A DNA stretch of 36,363 bases from an uncultured Verrucomicrobia subdivision 3 bacterium (lineage in GTDB: Bacteria; Verrucomicrobiota; Verrucomicrobiia; Limisphaerales; UBA11358): assembly GCA_903888765.1 (NCBI GenBank), contig CAISVF010000213.1:1-36363 (forward strand). The letters run 5' to 3'. Positions within the stretch are counted from its first letter, which is position 1; each line of letters starts with the position of its first letter. The position numbers were made by a program, and so were the translations under genes. Shown in pieces: positions 23,801 to 32,403 of this stretch. The notes beneath the pieces are model-generated. The model ran no database searches and was not told where the DNA came from. It saw only the letters and a list, made by a program, of their open reading frames with translations.

Positions 23801-26800
23801 TGAAATTTGTACCGGGCAGTGCTGCGATAGCTGGTGCGGCATTCAGAGGCACCACCAGATATTTCAAATCGCCGGCCACCCAGTTAGCCCACAGCGAGGT
23901 GTCGTTGGTCGAGTCCACGGTCGAACCGGACAGCACATAGGACGCGATGCCATCCTGATTGTAATTCACCGGCCGTTTTTGGGAATTCATCAGCAATCCG
24001 TAGCCTTCTCCCAGAGTCCAACTGAACGGGTTGGTCAATGTTAGCGTCTGCACATAGGTCCAGTTGGTGGTATAATATTCGAGCTTGGATTCGTTGATGA
24101 TGACGAATTGTGATAGGTTATCGTCGAAGGCGAGATCGAGACTAAATCCGCCTATGGTGCCGGAGGAAATGCTCACCACGTTGGTAAAGTTGCCGGGCGT
24201 GAACGCCGGGTCCAGGGAGCGAATGATGCGCACGTAGGTACCGTTGTTTGTGCTGACATCGGTGTAAATCATGTAGAAGTAGCCGTTTGGGGCCGGTACC
24301 ACGGCGGGTTGACCAATGCCATAAACAGCGGCATCCGCCGGGTTGGGAGAAAGGATAGCGTTGCCATTGTTCAACCGTTGAAAGGTCCGGCCGCCATCGT
24401 AACTGATGGCCATGCCGAGCCGCGTGGTGGCCACCAACTGGCTGCCGTCCGTATTGCCGCCATACGCCATGTACATCAAGTTTCCCACGCGATACACGTT
24501 GGGATCACAGGCATGAATCTGGTCAAATTTTGTCGGGTCCAGACTGGGTTGCAACGCCACCGTTAATGGTGCGGTCATCAGTCCTTGCAACGAGGTCGCC
24601 TCGCGGTAAAGAATGTTGTCGCCGCCTACACAGCCGGGAATCCCCGCACCACACATCCAGATTTTGTAAAGGCCCTCCACCTCGTCATACATGAATGACG
24701 GCGCGTAGTTATAAACCGCCGTGGAGTCTTGCACGATATTTTGATAAACCGGCTGGCGCACCGACAAGTTGGTCAGGCCGGAGAGGGACAGGGCTGAACT
24801 GGGGATGGGCTGCTTCGCAAAACCTGGGCCGGCCCAACTGGCATTTAATACTTGCGCATCCGCCGTCTGAAAGTAGCCAATGACCAACGCGTGCATTCCG
24901 GCAGAGAGGTTGGTTACGGTGGAAACTTCGGCGGGTGCATGAACACCGTCATTATTGACCACCAGGTTTCCATCCAACCAGAGGCGCGATCCGTCCGCCG
25001 AATTCAAATACAAAGTGTAACTGCCGTTGGTAGGAACGCTGAGAGAACCGGAGAAGCGCATGAAATAATTGGTGTCGCGGCGCCGTTGGGTCAGGTCAAT
25101 ATTTGTCACGACCCGGCCAAAAATCGGATGCGTGACCACGAGTGAATTGGTAAAGCTCGGCAGCGCGCTCAACGGTGCCGCGAGCGTGCGTCCGGCGACG
25201 CCGGGGTTTACGGTGATCGGCACTTCCCAGTATTCGCACAGCAATCCGCCGCCGACGCGCGCCGCTCCGCCCGCCGGGGCGGATAAAACCAGATTCAGGG
25301 CATTGCTCTGATAGCTCAATGACGCTGTCAGGTCGCCAAAACCGGTCAGTGTGACGTTCGTTGTGGCGAACTGCGACTGGTCTGCGTAGCCGGCATGCAG
25401 GATGAGCGGAAACGTGCCGGGCTGCGCCAGCCAGCGCATGTAACACGAGCCGTCCACCGCCAACTGGCTGCCGGGCGCAATGCCAAACTGCGCATTGGGA
25501 ATTCGAATCGGCGAAAAGCCTTGAGCATCCATTTCCAACCGCAGCTTGCCCGCGCCGCCCACCTGCAACCCCACACCGCCAACGGCAGTATCCTGCAAGA
25601 GAAATTGTGAACCTTGTGCTTTCAAATCTCCGTTAACCAACAGCGTTCCGGTCCACGACGTCACGCCGGAAGAAATGGTGAAGGAACAATTGCTCACGCC
25701 CGTCGCTCCGATAGTCAGATTGCTGGCGTAAATTGTGCCGCCCCATTGGAACAATTGCGATCCGGCCGCGCCCGCCGCCGCGCCGACCACAACGGCTGGA
25801 GTTGAAAGCACCGCCTGGCCCGCCATCAACATCTGCCCCAAGCCTTGGTTGCCAACCATCACGGTGCCGTTCGGGTTGGACAATTTCACCGTGCCACCCG
25901 AGAAATTGTAATTTCCGCTTGCGCCAGTGCCGCCGCCTGTCGCGTCGCCCACGCTGACAACGCCATTCACCGTAAGCACACCGCCGGACTGGTTGAACTG
26001 ACCGAAATTGGTTCCATCGCGGCCCAAAAAAATATTTGCCGCCGTCAACGTCGCACCGGGCCGGAACAAAACTGTTCCCGACGGCGTCTGATTTCCCTGT
26101 CCGACATAAAGGCTCGCGCAGGTTCCCACGCTCGAATCCACCGTTATTACGCTACCATTTAGAATGTCCGGACTTTGGCTCGTTCCCGGCACCACGCCCC
26201 CGTTCCAATAGGAGGGCACATTCCAATCGCCACTTAGCGGTACAAAAACGGCGAGCGCCGGCGGCGCGTCATTGGTTCCCAGTCCCGCTTGGACGGAAAC
26301 AGCAGTAAAATCCACGCTATGACCAGTCGCGGGATTGAGGTTGTAAAGCTGGATGCACGGCACGCCGTTGAAGCTTGCTGGCGTGGTGAAAATATAAGTG
26401 AAATATTGGAACACCGTGTTATTGGCGGCAATCCCGCCAGAAGTTACAAAGGAACCGTTCTGGTCGCCAATCTGCACCATGAACACATTCCCCGACTCGC
26501 CGTTTCGCGCCGCCGCTTGGAAACTCAAAGTGTAAGTGGTATTCGTGAGCAACGTGGGCAGATTTTGCGCGAGTTCCTTGGTGCTCGAAGCCTGAATGAA
26601 CAGAAAGGTATTCCCGCCTGTGCTGGCCGGGCCGAAAACACTCGTGACGGTGCCTGCGCCATTCACGCCGTAGCCGCCCGCTGAACCGGACACTTGTGTC
26701 CAGCCCGGGACATTGGTGGGATCGCTGCCAGAACCAACATACCCCGGCCATGTCACGAACGCGGTCGCGTTATTTGTGAAATTGCCGTTCACCACCAGGT

Positions 26801-26933
26801 TTTGCGCAATCGCCGGCAGGGCCAGTGCATAAATAAATCCGCCGGCAACAATCGCCAGCCCATGGCTGTAAACTTGGTGCTTGGCCGCAAAGGCAGAAAT
26901 ATTTTTCAGGAACATGGTCTCAATATTTCCCAT
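23328..26933 (-). CDS. secreted protein with PA14 domain and GH43-like propeller (1201 aa)
   Basis: The ATG at 26933 is chosen because GGGAG (26941-26945) lies 7 nt upstream; an ATG 6 nt earlier would leave only 1 nt. A signal region (GLAIVAGGFIYALALPAIAQ) ends near residue 45. Next come a sandwich domain (VVNGNFTNN ..., about 45-215), a Gly/Asn-rich beta-solenoid-like stretch to about 555, PA14 at about 560-715 (LLCEYWEVP, SADGSRLWLDGNLVV), and a five-bladed-type propeller at about 725-1010 with YNYAPSFMYDEVEGLYKIWMC, DPNVYRVGNLMYMAYGG and GQPAVVPAPNGYFYMIYTD. That pattern is like GH43/GH32-clan enzymes, but I cannot assign the catalytic acids. A putative Ig (He_PIG) domain and the shared C-terminal tail follow. 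It is probably co-transcribed with the gene 15 nt upstream. Glycan binding or hydrolysis is inferred. Confidence 0.8.
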   Translation of the reverse strand: MGNIETMFLKNISAFAAKHQVYSHGLAIVAGGFIYALALPAIAQNLVVNGNFTNNATAFVTWPGYVGSGSDPTNVPGWTQVSGSAGGYGVNGAGTVTSVFGPASTGGNTFLFIQASSTKELAQNLPTLLTNTTYTLSFQAAARNGESGNVFMVQIGDQNGSFVTSGGIAANNTVFQYFTYIFTTPASFNGVPCIQLYNLNPATGHSVDFTAVSVQAGLGTNDAPPALAVFVPLSGDWNVPSYWNGGVVPGTSQSPDILNGSVITVDSSVGTCASLYVGQGNQTPSGTVLFRPGATLTAANIFLGRDGTNFGQFNQSGGVLTVNGVVSVGDATGGGTGASGNYNFSGGTVKLSNPNGTVMVGNQGLGQMLMAGQAVLSTPAVVVGAAAGAAGSQLFQWGGTIYASNLTIGATGVSNCSFTISSGVTSWTGTLLVNGDLKAQGSQFLLQDTAVGGVGLQVGGAGKLRLEMDAQGFSPIRIPNAQFGIAPGSQLAVDGSCYMRWLAQPGTFPLILHAGYADQSQFATTNVTLTGFGDLTASLSYQSNALNLVLSAPAGGAARVGGGLLCEYWEVPITVNPGVAGRTLAAPLSALPSFTNSLVVTHPIFGRVVTNIDLTQRRRDTNYFMRFSGSLSVPTNGSYTLYLNSADGSRLWLDGNLVVNNDGVHAPAEVSTVTNLSAGMHALVIGYFQTADAQVLNASWAGPGFAKQPIPSSALSLSGLTNLSVRQPVYQNIVQDSTAVYNYAPSFMYDEVEGLYKIWMCGAGIPGCVGGDNILYREATSLQGLMTAPLTVALQPSLDPTKFDQIHACDPNVYRVGNLMYMAYGGNTDGSQLVATTRLGMAISYDGGRTFQRLNNGNAILSPNPADAAVYGIGQPAVVPAPNGYFYMIYTDVSTNNGTYVRIIRSLDPAFTPGNFTNVVSISSGTIGGFSLDLAFDDNLSQFVIINESKLEYYTTNWTYVQTLTLTNPFSWTLGEGYGLLMNSQKRPVNYNQDGIASYVLSGSTVDSTNDTSLWANWVAGDLKYLVVPLNAAPAIAALPGTNFTAGISLKLPVHATDPNLPPLRLSYSLLSAPAGMTINPVSGAISWRPVISQSATTNMIVVRVTDYGMPPLVTTQSFMVTVMPPPAPSLVSPALGLNTFSVLVNGVAGPDYILQITTNVTRPAGWLPIITNAAASPPFTFTDPNLHNYNQKLYRVQLGP

Positions 26934-26940
26934 AGGCATG

Positions 26941-26945
26941 CTCCC
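26941..26945 (-). promoter_or_regulatory. ribosome-binding site GGGAG deciding the start at 26933
   Basis: GGGAG on the minus strand lies 7 nt before the ATG at 26933, within the 15-nt gap after the upstream stop codon. It is one of very few Shine-Dalgarno-like sites in the window. Confidence 0.5.
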
Positions 26946-26948
26946 AGC

Positions 26949-27440
26949 TCAAGGTCCCAGGAGCACGCGGTAGAATTTTTGGTTGAAATTCGTCGTGACG
27001 GGGTCGGTGACGGTAAACGGCGGAGTCGCCACCAGATTGGTCTGCCCCGGCAGCCACGTGATGGGCGGGTTCAGATTCGTCGCGGACTGCAAATAATAAT
27101 CCGGTCCCGTGGAACCGTTCACCAGCATCGAGAAAATTCCATTGGCATAACCTCTCACGGAAAACGTCGGGGATGCCGGCTGGGTCACCGTCACCACAAA
27201 ACTTTGTGTCGCGCTCACTGGCGGGGTACTGTTGTCTGAAACTTGTACGATGATTGAATTTGTGGTCGGCGACTGCGCCACTATCGGACGCCAGGTAAGA
27301 ATGCCGTTGGTTGCATTCAGTATCATGCCGTTGGGTGCTGTCAGCAGGCTGAACGTCAGCGTTAGCGGCGGCGCATTCGGATCGCTGGCCGTGTTCGTCA
27401 CCGTGAGCGTCTGGCCGGCAATCAGCGATTGGTTGGCAAT
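26949..27440 (-). repeat. 5' copy of duplicated Ig-plus-tail module
   Basis: The final ~160 codons (DPNAPPLTLTFSLLTAP ... LTWRPIVAQSPTTN ... GPDYYLQSATN ... FYRVLLGP) match the end of the next gene at 23328-23800 in order and spacing. Confidence 0.75.
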
Positions 27441-30400
27441 GGGACTCAACACTGGTGCCGACCGCAGCAAAGTGAGGTTGTCAAACGTTGCGGCATTGGC
27501 CAGGGCGTTGTTGTGCGCGGTCACCGCCAGCCCCCAGAGCGCAGTGCTAGCGAAACCGGTGAGATTTGAGCTGCCCAACGTCGTCCAGCTCGTGCCGTTG
27601 ACCGAGGTTTGCGCGGTGAAAGTCGTGCCGCTCCGCGCCAGTCGCAACCAATATGGCGCCGTCAAGCCAATCGTGGTCGAGTTGAAGGACGCACCGCCGG
27701 TGCTCGGGCGATTCTGGAAACTGACGCCATTGTTCGGCGTGATGCAAACAAAGACATTTTTGGCACCGGCCGCGGCACTTTCGCGAACCATGACTCCGGC
27801 TTTGGACCACGAATCGGCCGCAGTCTGACTGGAGACTCGGGCGGTGATGGTACCGTCGCCGTTGTTGGTCTGCCAGACGAAGTGAAAGGCATCGCTGGTT
27901 CCCCAGATGTCCGCACCGGAACCGAGCAGTGTATAGTTGGTGCCACTGATGGCTGATCCGCCGGCGACCCCGGGACTGCCAATCTCCGCGTCACTCCACC
28001 AACCCAGCGGATTGATGGGTGCGAAGAAAAACTGGCGGTCGCGGACGATGCCGAGCGGGTCTTGTGGATTCCAGAAGGCTTCGAGATAGGCATTATCGTT
28101 CGTGGCATTGATGATGCCATTGGCGAGCGTTACGGCGAACAAGTTTGTGGTCGCCCCCGGCTGCAGCAGGTTGGTGAAGCACAAACCCTCGGCGGTCAAA
28201 ACGCTTGAGGTTATTTCCATGCCGTTGGTGGTGAAGTAGCGCGTGGTGACGCCGGGCACCGTGCCAGCCTGTCCGGCCAGGGTTGGCAGGCATTGGACGT
28301 CGCCGTTGTTTTGCAGTTGAAGTTGATTGCCGGTGCCGTTTGTCGTGGTCGTGAGGTTCAATGGTTCCAGACTACCGTTCGTGTCCGAAATGCCTTTCAA
28401 ATATTTAATTCCCGACAACGCGAGGTGCGCGAAGCTGCCCGCCTGTGTCTCGGGCACGACGGCGTAAGGTATCCCCCAATACCAGCTTTCAAAAAGATAA
28501 CGGTTCGCGCGCCCGCCTTCCTGCTGATGCAAACGCAGGCTGCTCAGGCTGCTGGCTTCGTAATAGAGATTGGCCGCATTCGTCGAACCCTGATTGGCAG
28601 CGCTCGCGTTGCCCACGTTGCAGATCAGCGTATGCCGGCAGTTGCGCGACTGGAGATAGGATTCATAGATGCGGATCTTCTGGCGCATGGTGGCTTCATC
28701 CGCCGCCGTGCCCACGCCCAGGCCGCCAAAATAATTCCACGGTGCATCGCTTTGGAGCGAGAAGTAAGGGTGCCCTATGTCGCGCGCCATATTCACAAAC
28801 GAACCAATGATGCTGTGGGCGTTGAACGAAAACGCCGTCGTCGGGTTGGTGACTGTGAAGGTAATCTGGTTCACCACTTCCGCCGGATAACTGTCCCACG
28901 GCCAATATTCGGGCTGGCTGGTTTGACCGACTTTGACGCCGGGGAATTGCCCGTAATAACCCTTGAATAAATCGCTCCAGATGCCGTTGGTGTAGGGATA
29001 TGTGCCGTCAGCCACGGTCAGATCGCCGGTCCACCACGCGATCTGATCATTCGTCGGCCAGGTTGGGTTCACCTGGCAGAGCGGCTTCATATTTTCCATA
29101 TGGTAATCGTGTGTGAACTCGGACCAGATAATGCCGTTCGCCTGCATGTTCGCTGCCGTGCCACCCCATGTGCTTAATTGTCCCAGATACCAGTTCGTGG
29201 AGGGGTTCGGACAATCACCACCCAATTCCGGCCAGTATTTCGTGTTGTATTGGAGCAGATTGGCCGCCATTGATTGCTGCCAGGCTGCCGTCCCGACACT
29301 CGCCGTGTGGAAAAAATAACCGTCCTGAAACCTCTGAACCAACGGCCATTGCGAATAGTTGGTCATTCCGGTGTTGTCCGAAATGCCGCCCCACCAGATT
29401 TCGGATGGTATCGGCCGGGGGCGGACGCCGGTGGTCGCTCCCAGCGTCAACGTTAGCAAGATGCTGTTGCTTTGAATAGTGCCCGCGCCGTTTTGCGCAA
29501 AGATGGTTACTGTGTTGGTACCCGCGCGCAAATGCCGGACGGTGATGTTCCACTGCGAAGTGGCCGGTGCCGCGCCGAAATCCCACATCTTGTTGGCTTG
29601 GTCGCGAACCTCATACCAGATGGGTCCGGTCGGCGTGCCCCGCAAAACCCCGCCCAGATTGGTTGTCAGGGTGGAAATCACAAAGCTGGCGTTCGTGAAT
29701 TGCACCAGCGGAAACTGCTGGGTGCAAACCAGGGACACCACGTTGGCCACGTTGGTTTTTACCATGAACGCCCACGCCGACAAGGGCGAGATCGTAACGC
29801 CGTTGTTGGTCAGCTTGCCTCGATAAGAAATAATCGTATAGCTGGTGTTGCTGACAATACCAAAATCGCTCACACTGATCTGACCGCCCAAAGTGACATT
29901 GCCAAATACCGTCATGGAGCCGGAGCTTGCCGCCCCGCCCAACGCCGGTTGAAACGTCGCGTTACTGCTCATCAACAAACCGGTTGTACTGGTGATCTGC
30001 CCATTCAAGGCCAGCGTACCGTTGCCGATTGTGGTGCTGCCAGTGTAGACATTAGTGCCGTTCAAGGTCAGCGTGGCGTTGCCTTGCTTGACCAGATTGA
30101 TGCCGGCATTGCCCGTCGTGCCGATGGCTCCATTGAACGTCGTGTTCGCGGTGTTGCTGACCGTCAACGTGGCGACGTTGCCACTGCTGTTGATCACTGC
30201 ATTGCCGCCCCAATTCGCCGTCACGCCGGCCACCGTCTGGCCGAAACCCGCCAGGTCAAAATAGACCGTACCCGAACTGCCGACGCGGTTCAAATTCAGC
30301 GTGGTTGTCACCGGCAGTCCGTTGCCCACCCCCAATTTCAAGGTCGAAGACAACTGCGCCGTGCCCACCTGCATCGTCGTGCTGCCGGCGTAATTATTCG

Positions 30401-32231
30401 TGGAGTTGGCCAGCGTAAAAGTCGCCCAATGCGAAGCGGCGCTGCCACCTTCCGGGCGGATGGTAAGATTTCCGCTGCCCGTCAACTGGCCAGACAAAAT
30501 GACATTGTAAGTCACGCCGTAACTGCCAATTGCAGCGTTGAGCGAGTTTAAATTGATTTGTCCCGGCCAAGTCACTGTGGCGTTGCCGCCGCCGTGAAAA
30601 TCCAGGGAGCCGCCGAACGATCCGTTCGCGGTGCTGGCGCCGTTGATGGTGGTTGGCAGGTTCGCAAAAGTGCCAGCCAGATCTGGCTGGACAACGGCAC
30701 CGTTGGCAATGTTCAAAGAACTAGCCGCCGGCACCGCGCTCAGATGGTTCAAAACCAGCGCGCCGGAATTAACGATGGTTAGTCCACTGTATAAGTCCTC
30801 TGCGCCCAGCGTCAGATTGCCGCTGCCAGACTTGATTAAAGCTGTGGAGCCGCCGATGCCCCCGGAGCCAGTGATGGAATAATTGTTGGTGTTGTTGAGG
30901 AAAGCCACACTCATTGGCTTGACCATGCTGTTCACGGTGATCGCAAAATTGCCGGTGGCCGTGTCGTCAAAAATCACCTGGTTGGTGTCGGCATACGTTA
31001 ACCCGGCTTGGGTGGAAAGCTTCCAGTTTGGCGTATTAGTGATGTCCCACAGCGCGTTGGCGTTGCCGTTCCAATAAATCAGGTTGTTGTAACCCACGCC
31101 TGCGGTAACAGTCAGGTCGATCGAATTGTTGGCGAGATTATTTGTGAGTCTGGCGGTCACTCCAGCCGGCAATGTGCCCAGGCTGAAAATTCCCAAACCG
31201 GTCAGGCTGCCATATTTAATCATCGGGAACTGCCCGGCGAAAAGCGCGCCGTTGGTGATATTGATCGTGCAGGTGCCGTTGACATTCAGCACGCCCGTCA
31301 CGGCGATAATCGGATTCGGTGGATTACCATTGGTGCTCAAGTTGAAGTTGAGGGTGGTGGCATCCGTGCCGGTGGTTCCCAAAGTCAGGCTGGAATTGGT
31401 CAATGCCCGGCTGTTGGCGAGCGTCACCCCGAGCGTCGCTGAATTGCTGACCGAATAAGTTCCTGCCCCCGTGGCAGTCGTGACCGTGTTCAGCGTCGCA
31501 CCGCTAGAAATGAGGGTAGGGCCGGTGTAGGAATTGGCGGCGTCGAGCGTCAGCGTGCCGCTGCTGACGGTTAGCGAAGAGCCGCTGGCCGTCAGGTTAG
31601 GTAAAGCGGACACCACCTCCCAGATGCCGGTGCCAGTTTTGAGGTAATTTAGCGGGCCAGTAGCGTTGACGTTGTTGAACGTGGTATTCAACGTGCCGTA
31701 AAATGAGCCGCCTAGTTCGATGGCCCAAGAAGTTGGGGCAGGAGCATCGCCGCGTAAATTGATCTGCGAGGTGGAGAGACTCAGCGGGCCGGCGGCTGCG
31801 TTGAACCGGCGGCTGGTCGTGGTGCCACCGATATCAAACAGGGAAAATATACCGTTGATGGTCTGGAGATTGGTGCTGTTGTTGATGAAAACATCCGGCC
31901 CGGTGGCCGCGCCCAACTGCTGGCCGTTGATGATGACGATCATCGGCGCGGTGCCAGCGTTGAAGGTCCAGGTCTGAGGGTTGCCGCTCGAATCACAATT
32001 GGCCGTGTTCGTCGCCCCGCTGGCGAGCGGTCCGAAACCGACAGGTACGTTGTTGATATTGTTGCCCGATGGGCCATTTCCCACGCCCCAGTTATTGGGG
32101 TTGCTGAAATTGTTGTTGGTGACACTGCCCGCACCGTTCCAGAGTGGATTGCCGGCGTGAAGGTCTAAACTCAAAAGGGTGGCAACCACCAACGTCAACC
32201 CCATAAAAAGCGGCCGGAAACAATGATTCAT
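26949..32231 (-). CDS. secreted protein with autotransporter-associated repeats and an unassigned catalytic-like domain (1760 aa)
   Basis: The ATG at 32231 is preferred over a TTG at 32249 and begins a signal peptide (MNHCFRPLFMGLTLVVATLL). The first ~800 residues are beta-helical and Asn/Gly/Thr-rich, with at least four autotransporter-associated repeats such as LTLNGTNVYTGSTTIGNGTL and LTLGAEDLYSGLTIVNSGAL, but there is no C-terminal autotransporter barrel. Residues about 935-1280 form a compact Trp-rich domain (SEIWWGGISD, IIWSEFTHDYHMEN, HPYFSLQSDAPW, RYLFESWYWGIPYAVVPETQ) that reads like a TIM-barrel hydrolase of no family I can name. Next comes a LamG/DUF1349-like sandwich at about 1455-1585 (DGTITARVSSQTAADSWSKA), then He_PIG and the shared tail. 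It is followed after 15 nt by the PA14 gene and preceded by GH106, so an extracellular glycan-active role is inferred. Confidence 0.8.
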   Translation of the reverse strand: MNHCFRPLFMGLTLVVATLLSLDLHAGNPLWNGAGSVTNNNFSNPNNWGVGNGPSGNNINNVPVGFGPLASGATNTANCDSSGNPQTWTFNAGTAPMIVIINGQQLGAATGPDVFINNSTNLQTINGIFSLFDIGGTTTSRRFNAAAGPLSLSTSQINLRGDAPAPTSWAIELGGSFYGTLNTTFNNVNATGPLNYLKTGTGIWEVVSALPNLTASGSSLTVSSGTLTLDAANSYTGPTLISSGATLNTVTTATGAGTYSVSNSATLGVTLANSRALTNSSLTLGTTGTDATTLNFNLSTNGNPPNPIIAVTGVLNVNGTCTINITNGALFAGQFPMIKYGSLTGLGIFSLGTLPAGVTARLTNNLANNSIDLTVTAGVGYNNLIYWNGNANALWDITNTPNWKLSTQAGLTYADTNQVIFDDTATGNFAITVNSMVKPMSVAFLNNTNNYSITGSGGIGGSTALIKSGSGNLTLGAEDLYSGLTIVNSGALVLNHLSAVPAASSLNIANGAVVQPDLAGTFANLPTTINGASTANGSFGGSLDFHGGGNATVTWPGQINLNSLNAAIGSYGVTYNVILSGQLTGSGNLTIRPEGGSAASHWATFTLANSTNNYAGSTTMQVGTAQLSSTLKLGVGNGLPVTTTLNLNRVGSSGTVYFDLAGFGQTVAGVTANWGGNAVINSSGNVATLTVSNTANTTFNGAIGTTGNAGINLVKQGNATLTLNGTNVYTGSTTIGNGTLALNGQITSTTGLLMSSNATFQPALGGAASSGSMTVFGNVTLGGQISVSDFGIVSNTSYTIISYRGKLTNNGVTISPLSAWAFMVKTNVANVVSLVCTQQFPLVQFTNASFVISTLTTNLGGVLRGTPTGPIWYEVRDQANKMWDFGAAPATSQWNITVRHLRAGTNTVTIFAQNGAGTIQSNSILLTLTLGATTGVRPRPIPSEIWWGGISDNTGMTNYSQWPLVQRFQDGYFFHTASVGTAAWQQSMAANLLQYNTKYWPELGGDCPNPSTNWYLGQLSTWGGTAANMQANGIIWSEFTHDYHMENMKPLCQVNPTWPTNDQIAWWTGDLTVADGTYPYTNGIWSDLFKGYYGQFPGVKVGQTSQPEYWPWDSYPAEVVNQITFTVTNPTTAFSFNAHSIIGSFVNMARDIGHPYFSLQSDAPWNYFGGLGVGTAADEATMRQKIRIYESYLQSRNCRHTLICNVGNASAANQGSTNAANLYYEASSLSSLRLHQQEGGRANRYLFESWYWGIPYAVVPETQAGSFAHLALSGIKYLKGISDTNGSLEPLNLTTTTNGTGNQLQLQNNGDVQCLPTLAGQAGTVPGVTTRYFTTNGMEITSSVLTAEGLCFTNLLQPGATTNLFAVTLANGIINATNDNAYLEAFWNPQDPLGIVRDRQFFFAPINPLGWWSDAEIGSPGVAGGSAISGTNYTLLGSGADIWGTSDAFHFVWQTNNGDGTITARVSSQTAADSWSKAGVMVRESAAAGAKNVFVCITPNNGVSFQNRPSTGGASFNSTTIGLTAPYWLRLARSGTTFTAQTSVNGTSWTTLGSSNLTGFASTALWGLAVTAHNNALANAATFDNLTLLRSAPVLSPIANQSLIAGQTLTVTNTASDPNAPPLTLTFSLLTAPNGMILNATNGILTWRPIVAQSPTTNSIIVQVSDNSTPPVSATQSFVVTVTQPASPTFSVRGYANGIFSMLVNGSTGPDYYLQSATNLNPPITWLPGQTNLVATPPFTVTDPVTTNFNQKFYRVLLGP
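29990..31570 (-). repeat. autotransporter-associated beta-strand (PATR) repeats
   Basis: At least four copies of LTLxxxNxYxGxTxIxxGxL lie near 30000-30080, 30345-30425, 30745-30825 and 31490-31565. This motif forms beta-helix rungs in surface proteins. The copies are diverged rather than identical. Confidence 0.7.
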
Positions 32232-32403
32232 AAAACGGTCAATGGTCAACTGGATGAAAACTGCAGAAAATTAGCACGAAAATAGACCTCTTGCCATCCC
32301 GTAAACGCGGGGTAATCATCCACTAAGCAGGCTGGATCTGAATGCGTCAAAATCCTGCCAGCACTGCGGGCAGAGGTCAATGCCACTGTTTCGGGATGGA
32401 AAT
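32232..32403. other. intergenic region after the GH106 gene
   Basis: A 172-nt gap that probably holds a promoter for the two-gene secreted-protein unit. Two short inverted repeats are visible: CCCG/CGGG around 32299-32313 and CTGCC/GGCAG around 32356-32374. No convincing hexamer pair was found. Confidence 0.35.

Noticed and set aside
29472-30551. Long plus-strand reading frame (359 codons) opposite the large secreted-protein gene
   Set aside because: It is antisense to a gene with a signal peptide, repeats and domains. Its product is Arg/His/Gly-rich with no domain. The lack of stops follows from biased codon use on the other strand.
26949-32231. Classical autotransporter (type V secretion) assignment
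   Set aside because: The passenger-type repeats are present, but the C-terminus is an Ig domain and a YR-rich tail, not a 12-strand barrel.
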